Position numbers and translations under genes: made by a program. A model generated the notes under the pieces. It saw nothing but the letters and a program-made list of their open reading frames with translations. It was not told the DNA's origin and ran no database searches. A stretch of DNA of 64,000 nucleotides from Breviolum minutum Mf 1.05b.01 (lineage: Eukaryota > Sar > Dinophyceae > Suessiales > Symbiodiniaceae), in the NCBI GenBank assembly GCA_000507305.1, contig DF239552.1, forward strand, positions 186,001 to 250,000, written 5' to 3'. Positions within the stretch are counted from its first letter, which is position 1, and each line of letters starts with the position of its first letter. Shown one piece after another: positions 22,555-33,038 of this stretch.

Positions 22555-23570
22555 GTAAGCTATTTGAACAATTGCCCTTCAACATGGCCTTCCGAAAAGG
22601 CATTTCAGTTTATTGAAATTTTAAACAGCCCCAAACAGGGTATTGCTGGGGAAAAAGACGCCATTGGATATAGTAGATCCCAATACCTCCTAACATGGCC
22701 TCTACCTTATCCTGGTGAGGTGTTTTGGCAAGTGTAGAAGCTTTTGGGTTGGGGCGTATCAAAAAAATGAATGAACCCCCAAATCGGATATATATATATA
22801 TATATAGTTGATTATAGTTGATACTGTATTCATTAATTTCATTATGAAAAATGTTTTTGGGCCTGCAAAGAGGGTTCCCCAAAATGGAGCAGGAAAGTTG
22901 TCATTTTGCAGGGTTTTGCACCAAAACGACATCCACCAACAACTTGGGACATTCAAATGCCCTGAGAAATATAGTTACCAAGGTTCACAATTCGAAGAAT
23001 GTTTCCTTAACATGGCCTTTCACAAAGACTTCCTTTTCTTCAGTTGAAATTTTCAAGATTCCTGAACTACGGTGTCGCTTGAAAATAAAGACATCAATGG
23101 ATACAATAGATCTACACACTTTCTAACTTGGCCTCTACCCTACCGTGGCGGGGTTCTGTGGCAAGTGTGGAAGCTTTTGGGTTGGGTCGTGTTTTGAAAA
23201 AGGAACGAAACCCCAAATCGGAGATGAATGCTTCTTGATGAGTTTCATTATAACAGTTCGTTGTTGAAAGAATTTTGGGCTTGCAAAGGGGGTCCCCCAA
23301 AATGGAGCAGAAGAGTTGTCATTTTGCAGGGTTTTTCACCGAAACAAGATCCAGCAACAATTTGGGACATCCAAATGCCCTGAGAAACATAGTTACCTGT
23401 ACCAAGGTTCACAATTTGAACAATAATCCATTAACATGGCCTTTCAAAAACACTTCCGTTTATTCACTTGATTCTTTCAAGATTTCTGAACTACGGTGTT
23501 GCTTGAAAAAAACACCAATGGATACAATGGATCTACATACTTTCTAACATGGCCTCTACCCTACCCTGGT
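22555..23570 (+). repeat. second tandem array of introner plus VLHQN mini-exon units
   Basis: Units of about 415-440 bp repeat TTCAACATGGCC / TTAACATGGCC (22579, 23005, 23430), then CTAACATGGCC or CTAACTTGGCC about 115 bp later. A mini-exon after CATTTTGCAG| reads VLHQNDIHQQLGTFKCPEKY in the first copy. The sequence is a diverged relative of the array at 17.0-18.1 kb, with the same gross order, so both descend from one unit. Confidence 0.8.
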
Positions 23571-23848
23571 GACATTCACCAATAATTCTTCAATATTTTC
23601 GTAGTAAACTTTTACCCCTGAAATGCATTAGTATTTCGGAGAAAGAGGTAACAATGCCAACCCAAATACATTTTTGTTATCACCATAGTGAAAGGTTTTT
23701 GGAAACAGGAGACAAAAATTACGGTGTTGGCTTGAACCCTTAGCTTTAACATGGCCTCGGAAAGAACAATATGGTATCATAACTATACTTACATATATGT
23801 ATATATATGTATATACGATGATGGATTGCAGTTTTTTTGATTGCTTAG

Positions 23849-25272
23849 GTAGATACAGTGAAAGAGCTCATTGACATGTGGAATGCCAACCTTGAATCCA
23901 CGCAAAAGATGGTCAAAGAGTGGAATGATAAGATCATCCAGCAATTCCAGGCAGGTGAGTTGCTTCCGGAGGCTTGTTTGGCTGCTCTGGAGAAGGTTCC
24001 AGAAACTATCCCATACCCTTCAAGGGCATGGGCCCACTGGTTCAAGGATACCTGGGGATGGAGCTACATCACTCGTCAAGACAATGAAAGCCAGTACTTG
24101 GGATATGACCACCCAGACATGCTGGCTGCACGCCAGCGTGTGGAAGAGCTACACACCGTCCACCAAGTCCATAAAGGACTTATCCTTAATTTTGATCAAT
24201 TATGGCGAAATTGCTTTGCAACAGGTAGGTACCGTATGTGTTACAAGGACCGTGCCATGAAAGGTGTCAGGACCAAACGCAAGCGCATGGGCCCTCGTGT
24301 TGACAAGAAGGTTCACACGGTGCGGGGAGCGAGAAAGAGTTTGACGGTGGCTTGGTGCTCTAAAGTGGGTTTGTTGCAGTCTAACATGGACCCCAGGGAA
24401 AGGAAGTCAGAGTGGTTTCACAGCTACTTGTTTCTTGGGTGGGATTTTTTCAAATAAACATAGACCCCAGAACAAAGAAGCAACATTGCAATTGAAATCA
24501 ATTTGCCCTGGTGGATAAAACGTTTTGTTTTCTGGGATCCATGATAACGGAGACTTTTCAGAAATACCTTACTATTTTAGTTCTTTTCCCGTTAGAATGC
24601 TGTAAGTGTGTGAGGTTTTGACCTCCAGTTGGTCAACAGGCGATGCTGGTCCCATTGCCTATTGCCTGCCAGAAGGCACAATGAAATCCAGTGACATGAC
24701 AGATTTCAACACAAAACACCATGGATACGCGATGGTATTCTCTTCCACCACAGACAGTCATTTTATGACTGGGGAGACACTTTGCATGGTGTACGAGCAA
24801 CTGTATTCACCAGCCCTGGCTCTTCAACGAAAACGCCTAAATGTAGGAAGGGAAGCCAAGGCAGCTGTGATCTGCGATGCTTGGACGGGTACTTTCAAGA
24901 AAACCGACGGGCTTGCTTTGCGAAGGCCAGGTTTCTTTGTTACAACGCCGGTATGGCGTGCAGCTGGTCGGTGGTTTAACTTGGCCTTACTTGTTGAACT
25001 GTTTGGTTGAATTTTCAGAATCAAATTGCACCCTGGTATCCAACTAACATGACCAACACTTCATGGCTGAAGCCCTTGTTTTCAGGCAATTGTTCTACGA
25101 TCAACATGGGGTGCATCCTCCGGATGTCAACCCCGGCGGGTGGAGCTGTCACGGGCAGCCTGTAGATCAACTTCACAGTGTGTTCCGTGCTGGCATTGCC
25201 CGTCTTGACATGGCTTCGACGGGCCAAAGCACAAATCTACGAAAAAGAGCCCGCTCCTTCTTCGAAAAATGA
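23849..25272 (+). CDS. DDE-type transposase catalytic region, pogo/Tc5/CENP-B-like (exons 23849-24368, 24640-24970, 25086-25272)
   Basis: Exon one (acceptor GATTGCTTAG|) holds the first catalytic Asp in LILNFDQLWRNCF, in the place of the NADET motif, and ends LTVAWCSKV plus one base. Exon two starts CAACAG|GC, which restores phase to give GDAGPIAYCLPEG, and holds the second Asp in AAVICDAWTG. Its donor GGTCG|GTGGTTTAACTTGGCC shows the zone's intron start. Exon three (GTTTTCAG|G) is in phase and has GGWSCHGQPVDQLHSVFR, the usual Q-P-x-D third acidic residue. D2-D3 spacing is 57 residues, longer than in classic pogo. Intron one contains an inverted-repeat element at 24381-24548. The frame ends in a TGA at 25272; either a donor before it was missed or the copy is truncated. 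Confidence 0.72.
24381..24548. repeat. inverted-repeat element inside transposase intron
   Basis: CTAACATGGACCCCAG at the left and CTGGGATCCATGATAAC at the right, about 168 bp apart, inside the intron 24369-24639. Removing the intron restores the frame exactly across the G of the GDAG motif. Confidence 0.65.
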
Positions 25273-25280
25273 TATACCAT

Positions 25281-25370
25281 CTCTGAAACTAACATAGCAC
25301 CTGAACAAAAGGTTTCCCAAAAGGAATTGCTAGCCCATACAAACTGATGCTATGTTAGTTCCAGGGAGGG
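25281..25370. repeat. MITE with AAACTAACATAGCA ends
   Basis: Left CTCTGAAACTAACATAGCAC. The reverse complement of the right end is CCTCCCTGGAACTAACATAG. The interior (GGTTTCCCAAAAGGAATTGC) resembles the 15830 and 25463 elements. Confidence 0.7.
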
Positions 25371-25462
25371 CAACCAATTTTATGAAAAATGGTAATGAGT
25401 AATGAGGAAATCATATATGTTTTCTTTCAGGGATAGTAGCCATTTTTGCCGAAAAGTTGTGT

Positions 25463-25565
25463 TACACCACAGAAATTTAACATAGCCCCTTACACTAGGT
25501 AATCCCAAAGGAAACTCATCTTCCAACCATCATTTTTCAGGGGCTATGTTAAATGTCGGGGTGTA
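25463..25565. repeat. MITE with TACACC...TTTAACATAGCCCCT ends
   Basis: About 103 bp with inverted termini of nearly 28 bases: TACACCACAGAAATTTAACA at the left; the reverse complement of the right end is TACACCCCGACATTTAACAT. It shows that the full terminus of the family includes TACACC outside the TAACATRG core. Confidence 0.85.
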
Positions 25566-25827
25566 GGGTTCTTCTGAGTGTCCAGGTTCTGTTTGTTTTG
25601 CCGCTTTAGCTCTTGAATCTCTAAGGCTTCCAAGACTTGGAGCTGAAATCCAATGGCCAAGCAACTTGTACTGAGATTATTAGGGAGAGGGGGTGAGGCA
25701 AGTTTCATAAAACATGGCTTCTGAAGTTGTCAATGGGACCTAGGTGCCTTAAAGTATTTTGGCACTATTACTAACATAGACTCTGATGAATTCTCCGTTT
25801 AATAGAGATTGCGGGGTCTAAGTTGAG

Positions 25828-26130
25828 GTACACATGTCGGTTCAACCAATCTCTACCATCCTGGAGATGACCAATGAAGCGTGGTGGAATATGAAAAAAT
25901 CTACGTTCGAAGCAGCTTGGATGATTTGTGGATATTTTTCCGGCGAGCATTTCCGGGAATTCTCTTCCAACAGCCCAGTTTTGACCTTACCTGAAGCCCG
26001 GTCAGTGTTCGACCCATCGGGAACAACGGGTGACTGCAGCTTCAAGCCGACACCCCAAATGTGCACTGCTTACGAGTGGCAGCTTGACATTGGGGGCCAG
26101 GACAGTTTAAGGGAAGATTGTTTTGAAATC
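25828..26130 (+). CDS. C-terminal transposase exon (Trp-rich helical region)
   Basis: After GTCTAAGTTGAG| the phase-0 frame reads VHMSVQPISTILEMTNEAWW, then NMKKSTFEAAWMICGYFSGE. The W...KKSTFEAAWMICG pattern is what follows the DDE core in pogo/Tigger-type transposases. The 3' boundary is unclear because the intron begins around TTGTTTTGAAATCCATGTTAG. It should continue the transposase started at 23849. Confidence 0.5.
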
Positions 26131-26260
26131 CATGTTAGTGGAATGCTTTCCTGGATGGGGGGATGGTCTGAAATAGGTACAGTCTTGCAACCCCAAGTTA
26201 GGGAGAATCTACATTATGACGTGTTTGTGCTGTTTAACATGGCATTTCTGATTGCCACAG

Positions 26261-26806
26261 GACGGATCAGGTGCGAGACATTGGAAACCTTTGTCCTTTG
26301 AGGTGGCTCATGGACTGGTGCGGACTCTTGTGTGTCATCTCAAAAAGTTCCAGGATTGCAAGAAAGAGCTAGATGGAATTTTAGAGGAAGATTTGGAAAA
26401 GCCGAAAAACAAAAAATTGAAGGAAACGGTGAACTCAATGAAAGATGCTTGTTTGTTCATCATTTTCAACAAGAGAACAGGCTCAGTGGCTACGGCCGAC
26501 TGGGTACAGAAGCACATTGTGAGGGACAACAGCGGAAAACCAATTAACAAGAACCCCAAGAGCACAGCCAAACCATGTCTTATGTCGCTACGTGTGAAGA
26601 TGATTGAGTGTCCTGAGAAAGGTTTGACGGACATAGTCTTGCACTTGCAAGTCAAACCAGATGGCCCCTTTCAGAAGGTGAGGTGCTATAGTTTGCAGGA
26701 GGGCTGCGAGCAGTCTGGCATGTCTTTGGTGCTAACCGGATATGATCATTTGCTATCAGCTGAGGATTCTGAGGACACATTGTTGGGGTTCAAAATGTAC
26801 CGTTAA
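26261..26806 (+). CDS. terminal exon, unknown protein, probably end of the transposon gene
   Basis: Acceptor GATTGCCACAG|, 181 codons in phase 0 to a TAA at 26804-26806. It starts DGSGARHWKPLSFEVAHGLV, has a Lys/Glu-rich helical middle, then SVATADWVQKHIVRDNSGKP, and ends LLGFKMYR. No domain recognised. Position after the transposase C-terminus and the proper stop suggest the end of the same transcript. Confidence 0.55.
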   Translation, partial: DGSGARHWKPLSFEVAHGLVRTLVCHLKKFQDCKKELDGILEEDLEKPKNKKLKETVNSMKDACLFIIFNKRTGSVATADWVQKHIVRDNSGKPINKNPKSTAKPCLMSLRVKMIECPEKGLTDIVLHLQVKPDGPFQKVRCYSLQEGCEQSGMSLVLTGYDHLLSAEDSEDTLLGFKMYR

Positions 26807-27261
26807 TTCTATTTTGAACAGCCTTTTGAATGTATTTAACCTGGCCTCCCATCAACAAGTTTCCACGAACAAGGTATGGGATTGAACAGAGTTTCCAAGA
26901 AATTTCCTGAACGTAGCCTTTTCAAAATGAATTTTCGTGGGGAAGAGAGGTACAGTCGCCGATTGACTTCACCCATTTGATGTGTGTGTATATGTGTTCC
27001 ATCTTTTTAGAACTCATACCCTATAAACTCCTTGTTTGAAGGTCCATGTTAGACATTTGGAGTTTGGGATATGCTTCAAATTTTTCTTCCCTGGTGATAT
27101 GCACCTTAAATTGTGTTCCAGGTTCAGGAGCCATGTTAGTTGTTCCAAATGACATTGATTGGAAACTGGAGTTCTTTTTGGACGATGCTCCCTGATATAC
27201 TTCCCAACTAAAAGCTTTTCCCAATCTCTGCCAATCAGTTTCCTATTCGTTCTGAAGCCAG

Positions 27262-27363
27262 GAGGACGAAGCAGGCTCGTTTGCTGAAGAGGAAGATGAT
27301 CAGAACGATGCAGAGAGCGTGCCAGGAGATGATATCGGCATTGAAGGCCCTCTTTCCAGGGGG
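27262..27363 (+). CDS. acidic exon of unknown protein
   Basis: 34 codons in phase 0 between TCTGAAGCCAG| and AGGGGG|GTTAAG, reading EDEAGSFAEEEDDQNDAESV and on. The acidic composition recalls the VxELGD mini-exons. TAACATGG follows within the intron at 27421. Confidence 0.45.
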
Positions 27364-27496
27364 GTTAAGTTAATGTGGGTGGAAGATTTCCAATTTTCTT
27401 TTGACTCTAGACACGGACAGCTAACATGGCTTTTGGTGGATTTGTTTGAGTTCAATTCCGGTCCATTTCACAACGACGTTCTTACGGTTTTTATAG

Positions 27497-27979
27497 TTTG
27501 AATCCTGGGCTAGGTCAAGTGCAAGCTATGGAGTTGCAAGATCCTGCTCCTGAACCTAAAGCGGGAAAGGAAAAGAAGAGAAGTGAGAAGAACGAAGAAA
27601 GGAAGCATGATGTTGGGGAGAATGATAGTGATGTTGAACCCCCTGCTGCTGATGACATGGATGGTGCTTATTTCATGGCAGTATCTGAGCTAGGGGTGCC
27701 CCCAACAGTTCCCGAAGAATTCAGAACACGTGATGCATACAAGGAATTAGAAGCCAACGGATTGGTGCGAGTACCTGATTCGATTTATTGTGGTCTTTAC
27801 TACCACAACAAATCGTGCCAGTGGCATGCACGATTTGGAGATGCTGGGGAGAAGAATCGCGCTCCTAAATGGGGGGAAGGCATAAGATCAGAACGCCGTG
27901 CCATTTTGCTGGCACTTCTGGCCATGTGGGAGTGGTTCTACCAAAAAACCTCTCATCCATTGGATTACACACAGGTCAG
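27497..27979 (+). CDS. exon with AP2-like segment
   Basis: Acceptor GGTTTTTATAG|. Lys/Glu-rich start (GKEKKRSEKNEERKHDVGEN), then YKELEANGLVRVPDSIYCGL, then YYHNKSCQWHARFGDAGEKN and ERRAILLALLAMWEWF. The W-x-A-R-F and later Trp-rich helix resemble AP2/integrase-type DNA-binding segments common in dinoflagellate transposon proteins; this is a weak family call. It ends GATTACACACAG|GTCAGT, the boundary duplicated in the next array. Confidence 0.5.
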
Positions 27980-28998
27980 TTTTTTGAAAGCCGAGCTGGA
28001 AAATACACCTTTCTAATTTGCTGACCAAAGCCAAGTTAAATATACTTCAAAGAATAGATTTGTCACCATGTTGTTTCCTGATAAAGATCAATTAACTTGG
28101 GCCTTGGATTTGCTTTGCTTGGAAAGTGGGTGTCTTCACAGCTCCGGTCTGCGGCGATCTTCCGAACAGATTACACACAGGTCAGTTTTTTTGAAAGCGG
28201 AGCTGGAAAATACACCTTTAGAGTTTGCTGACCAAAGCCAAGTTAAATATACTTCTAAGAATAGATTTGTCACCATGTTGTTTCCGGATAAAGATCAATT
28301 AACTTGGGCCTTGGATTTGTTTTGCTTTGAAAGTGGGGTGGGTGTCTTCACAGCTCCGGTCTGCGGCGATCTTCCGAACAGATTACACACAGGTCAATTT
28401 GTTTTTGAAAGCGGAGCTGGAAAATACACCTTTAAAGTTTGCTGACCAAAGCCAAGTTAAATATACTTCAAAGAATAGATTTGTCACCATGTTGTTTCCT
28501 GATAAAGATCAATTAACTTGGGCCTTGGATTTGCTTTGCTTTGAAAGTGGGTGTCTTCACAGCTCCGGTCTGCGGCGATCTTCCGAACAGATTACACACA
28601 GGTCAGTTTTTTTGAAAGCGGAGCTGGAAAATACACCTTTAGAGTTTGCTGACCAAAGCCAAGTTAAATATACTTCTAAGAATAGATTTGTCACCATGTT
28701 GTTTCCGGATAAAGATCAATTAACTTGGGCCTTGGATTTGTTTTGCTTTGAAAGTGGGGTGGGTGTCTTCACAGCTCCGGTCTGCGGCGATCTTCCGAAC
28801 AGATTACACACAGGTCAATTTGTTTTTGAAAGCGGAGCTGGAAAATACACCTTTAAAGTTTGCTGACCAAAGCCAAGTTAAATATACTTCAAAGAATAGA
28901 TTTGTCACCATGTTGTTTCCTGATAAAGATCAATTAACTTGGGCCTCGAATTTGTTTTGCTTTGAACGTGGGGTGGGTGTCTTCACAGCTCCTGTCTG
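27980..28998 (+). repeat. tandem array, about 209-bp unit (421-bp pair) with 39-base mini-exon
   Basis: Unit spacings are 206, 212, 209 and 212 bp. Alternate units are nearly identical, giving a 421-bp higher-order period. Each unit ends with a 39-base segment after GTGTCTTCACAG| that reads LRSAAIFRTDYTQ and ends ACACAG|GTCA (28142-28180, 28354-28392, 28563-28601, 28775-28813); a fifth is decayed. Each intron part keeps CACCATGTTGTTTCC and AATTAACTTGGGCC, degenerate forms of the octamer. Confidence 0.88.
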
Positions 28999-29074
28999 AG
29001 GGGCGATCTTCCGAACGTAACATAGAGCAAGATCAAGGATATAATTTTCAACTTGTTTCAAGGTAAAGTCTCAG

Positions 29075-29790
29075 AGGCTATGTTTGGAAACTGGTTGTAC
29101 GTTCTAGCATCCATGATCTTGACACCAACAAAATGAAGGAGAAAGATTGACGGTGATTCTCAAAGCAACTGTTGCGAGGCTATGTTAGGCTACAGTTTGT
29201 ATGGGCTAGCAACCATCCCCCAACATAGATTAAAATAAGGAACAAGGTTGACAGTGAATCGCAAATGACTTTGTTGGAGGCTATGTTAGGCTACAGTTTG
29301 TATGGGCTAGCAACCATCCCCCAACATAGATTCAAATAAGGAACAAGGTTGACGGCGAATCGCAAGTCACTTTGTTGGAGGCTATGTTAGGCTACAGATT
29401 GTACGGGCTAGCAACCATCCCCCAACATAGATTAAAATAAGGGACAAGTTTGACGGCGAATCGCAAGTCACTTTGTTGGAGGCTATGTTAGGCTACAGTT
29501 TGTATGGGCTAGCAACCATGCCCCCAACATAGATTAAATCAAGGAATAGGGTTGACGGTGAATTGCAAATCACTTTGTTGGAGGCTATGTTGGGCTATAG
29601 TTTGTATGGGTTAGCAACCATGCCCCCAACACAGATTAAATTAAGGAATAGGGTTGACGGTGAATCACAAACCCCTTTTTTGGAGGCTATGTTAGGCTAC
29701 AGTTTGAGCAACCATGTTCCCAATACCAAACCACCCCAGGATAAAAAGAGAGATTGGCCCATTTTTCCCATCATTTTGTCACAGGCTATG
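29075..29790. repeat. tandem array, 101-102 bp unit
   Basis: AGGCTATGTTAGGCTACAG starts at 29177, 29278, 29379, 29480, 29582 and 29684, with diverged copies at 29075 and 29782. Each unit also has CCCAACATAGATTAAA, so every unit carries one outward-facing inverted pair. No mini-exon is evident. Confidence 0.92.
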
Positions 29791-29925
29791 TTAGACTGTT
29801 TTACTGAGTTCTCCTTCCAATCCATTCCATGCTGGATCCATTGTGTTGAAATACGCAAGGATGCGAGGCGAGCTGCATGACTTTGACTGGAACAGAAAAG
29901 TGGGGGAAAAAACGCCGAGAAATGT

Positions 29926-30002
29926 CTAACCTGGACCTTTTCTCCAGGCATTTTTTTGGGGATCAGTTCTTGAACAATAGACAGGGACAAAAGCCAGGTT
30001 AG
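29926..30002. repeat. inverted-repeat element with CTAACCTGG ends
   Basis: CTAACCTGGACCTTTT at the left and AAAAGCCAGGTTAG at the right, 77 bp apart. A sequence variant of the zone octamer (CC for CA). Confidence 0.6.
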
Positions 30003-30559
30003 GTTGTTCCTGGTTACTTCACGCATTGTGGAATGCAAACATTGAAAACATGAGATGCACATCAAAGAATTTGGAAAGACATCACCTTGCCTCTGTTCCC
30101 CAGAAAAAGCACAGTAAAAGAAGGCCATGTTTATGAAACATCCTGGAGGCTATGTTTTTTTGGAAACCATGTCAGAAAAAAAAAGTTACGTGTGGTCTCC
30201 CCAGCGAATCCTGGGAAAGGAGGGGCCAGGTTAAATAATGTCTAAAATTGATTCAGGGGCCATGTTATTCTTAGGGGGTGTAAGTTCCCTGCCAATCTGG
30301 AGTTGGTGCTGCAAATGTCAAGATGATCACATGGTTCTTTCATCGTGCAGTTCCAAGGTGGTTTCTTTACTTTCATCCAATACTTCAACAGCTTAGTATA
30401 ACACTGTCACAGCTATGGAACATGGACCTATGTGCTTATGTGACATGAATGAGATGTGTATTTCCCAGCTAAATCAGTTTACCAGAGCCCTCCTGACTTT
30501 TGACATCGACAAATTCCATATGGGATAGCCATGAAATAGCTGAACACATCCCTTTCAGA

Positions 30560-33038
30560 TTGCAAATGTAGTGTTCTATTTTCGAAGTTGGGACGGATTC
30601 TATCCTTGTTGCTTTGAAGGCATGTGTCATAATCATTGGCCTTCACCCGAGCTCGCCCCTATAATAGTACAACCATGTAAAACCAGTTTAGTTGTGGAGA
30701 ATGGTATCGCAATGACCTCAACTTTCCGATGGTTTAACAAGATCAGTTCAGTCCAAGAGAACAACTTTTATTATAAATCATCATTATTGTTAGGTTTCTA
30801 GTTTTTTTAAATGCAGGATTCAAAATGTATATGATTGCAAAAAAAAACTCATTTGAATTCTATTAGCACCTCTTTTGTTTTGAGAAATGCCTATGTATTA
30901 TATATATATATATTACCTATAGGTGGTACTATAGGTAATCCACCAAGAGACCGGTGTCTGAGGTTTGGACTCCGCGCGGCGCTTAGATGCCTTGGCCACC
31001 TGGTGGTGAAGATATGGTGGTTTCGTATGCCGTTTGAAACGCCAGGGATCTACTGTAAGTGGGTAGATTCGATAGTTGAGAAAATGAAGATATTTCAAAT
31101 TTGTTGGGTTTTTTAAACAAATTGAAGGGGAAAAGATCGATGTACTGTAAGATGTTTTTTTTTTGCCTGGAGTTGATACATGATGTTTTGATGTTTTTTT
31201 TCCAAGGTTTCTGCAGATATTGAAGGGTGCATTGCAATGGTAAGATTTTTTTCGTTCTTTGGAACCATCCAAAATTTATCGTAAGACTAGCTGTTGTTTG
31301 ATCCAGTGGATGGCTCTGGAAACCCCTTTGGGTTTGCACATCTTGGTTGCTTCATTGAAACTCGGATACCTTTCTCAACGCCGATCATAGAGCAATGTTT
31401 GAGAACATTAGGAGATTTACTTTTCTGTCCCGAAAGTTCTTTGGTGTCCATTTTGACATGATTAGAATTGATTAGATTGGTTACACCCCTGAAAACTAAC
31501 ACATGTCACATGGATACCCAAAATAGCCTTATATTTGAAAGGAGGTACATTTTAAAACCATCATTTTTGGTATCTATCTTAGTTTTCGGGGGTTGAAATG
31601 TCTTTTCTGTATATTCATAAAAAGCATGGCTATGCATACATTATATGTTAAGGTTATCCTCCAAGAACTCGATTTCTTTTACCAGCCTCGCACCTTCCAA
31701 AGGAATGGTTCGTGCAAGCTTTCGATGCCTTAGATTTGGCGGACTCTTGGGTATGTGGGGATGTTTTCGGGTGCAGGAAGGAGTGGCATCAAGAAATCCT
31801 CCCATTCCCAAAAATCCCAAAATATGTATTTTTGCGTTTCCGGAAAATTGGAGGATTATGTTTTTTTTTGGTAAACTACGGAAACATGGTGTAAATTGAT
31901 TCATGTCTAAGTTGTTTCGCTTGATATTTGTTTGGTACTCAGTGAGCTGGTTTTCTTGGGGGAGGCTAGCTGAGTTGAAACCCATAGCTCATGCATCCTG
32001 GAAGATCCCAAGCCCTGCTAGCAAAACCTTTGTTTAAAAATACGTTAAGTTCAAAGTTTGTTTAAATATAGTTGTGGTTAAAATTTGTAGATTAGTCGTG
32101 CCCAGACGACAGACGAACCACATTTTTTAAATTTTCGGTGTAGAACTCTAGGTAGAACACGATGTTACTGTTTCCGGACGTGCCAGTACAGGATGTTCAG
32201 GTTGACACATTGCCAATCTGACAATCTTAGATAGCTTTAGGGGGGAAGCTAGTGATATGTCATAGGGGATGGTGTCTTCTGGGATTGGTTTTGCTGGGAA
32301 GGTTTATGCCTCTGACTCTAGTAGAGGAGCAGCACAAGCTTTGTGTTTATCAATAGATCTGACAACTTCGTACTTTTTTGAAGCTATCTTACGGTAATCA
32401 ATCGGTTCCTATTTGAGTTATTTGCTAAGGACATATTTGTTGTTGAATGGCTTGGCTTAGATCATACAGCTCGGAGAACACCACAGAATTATCACCACAA
32501 ATACAAACTCGAATCCAAAAACTTTGCTGCATTGAGATGGAAAACATTGTCTTTTTTTGAACTGCGAGCCTTTCCAACATATACATGCAATGGGCCTTAC
32601 GGTCGGGTTCGATTAGTGAAGGCCCAATGAAGGCCCGAGGCATACCTTGGCGCCAAGAGTTTCGTAGTTGCACCAGGGTACCTTTAAAGCCAAGAACTAG
32701 GACAAGATGCAAATAACGATGCTATAATTTCAGAATGCATTTCCAATAGTTCTTACCACAGTCCTCTCAAAATCCCCTCACTTCTCCTAGGAAATTCCAC
32801 CAAAAAAAAAGCCAATGGGCAACAAATTATTTCAGCCCCAACGAAAACTCCTGAAAAACTCAATGGAACTCACAACCGACTCGAGGATGAACAACTTTTC
32901 TCTGCCTTTGGTCTTTTAGATCGTTATGCTGCCAGTGCCAATGCACCTATCGCAGCGGGACCTGGAGCTTTTGCCTTAGTGTTGGCAGTGACTTGGTCTA
33001 AGAAGAGATTTGATGAGATTAAGCTCGCCATGAAATAA
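30560..33038 (+). CDS. 3' part of a multi-exon gene, unknown protein (exons 30935-31054, 31653-31750, 32302-32393, last 32836-33038)
   Basis: 30935-31054 ends ATCTACT|GTAAGT with one carried base (contains LRAALRCLGHLVVKIWWFRM). 31653-31750 takes that phase and reads LPKEWFVQAFDALDLADSW up to TTGG|GTATGT. 32302-32393 follows in phase 0 (VYASDSSRGAAQALCLSIDL) and ends TTACG|GTAATC. A last exon after AATTATTTCAG| reads LEDEQLFSAFGLLDRYAASA, has a short hydrophobic patch (GPGAFALVLAVTW), and ends KLAMK with TAA at 33036-33038. One linking exon is missing between the last two. An earlier candidate at 30560-30666 (VVFYFRSWDGFYPCCFEGMC) may belong. No family recognised. Confidence 0.5.
31481..31596. 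repeat. MITE with TACACCCCTGAAAACTAAC ends
   Basis: The left terminus is TACACCCCTGAAAACTAAC; the reverse complement of the right terminus is TCAACCCCCGAAAACTAAG. About 116 bp. It lies in the intron just before the 31653 exon. It shares the terminal consensus of the introner zone. Confidence 0.85.

Larger units (their letters stand above)
8484..30270 (+). other. introner-like zone: about 40 copies of TAACATGG / CCATGTTA at intron ends
   Basis: By eye I count roughly 22 exact TAACATGG and 19 exact CCATGTTA in this zone, against about two in the other 42 kb; chance would give about two in the whole window. Many near matches (TAACATAG, CTATGTTA, TAACCTGG) add to this. The motif falls between coding segments, usually 15-35 bases inside an intron, in three arrangements: inverted pair pointing inward, two copies in the + sense, or two in the - sense. 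A frequent intron start is GT..., then TTTGAAC, then CCTTAACATGGCC. I read the zone as one or more genes with introner-like introns. Confidence 0.75.

Noticed and set aside
28068-28866. Long repeated frame (ELENTP...DQLTWALDL) across the 209-bp array
   Set aside because: Unit lengths are not multiples of three, the frame crosses the clear acceptor/donor pairs of the mini-exons, and it is open mainly because one stop-poor unit is repeated. It could still be translated, but I prefer the mini-exon reading.
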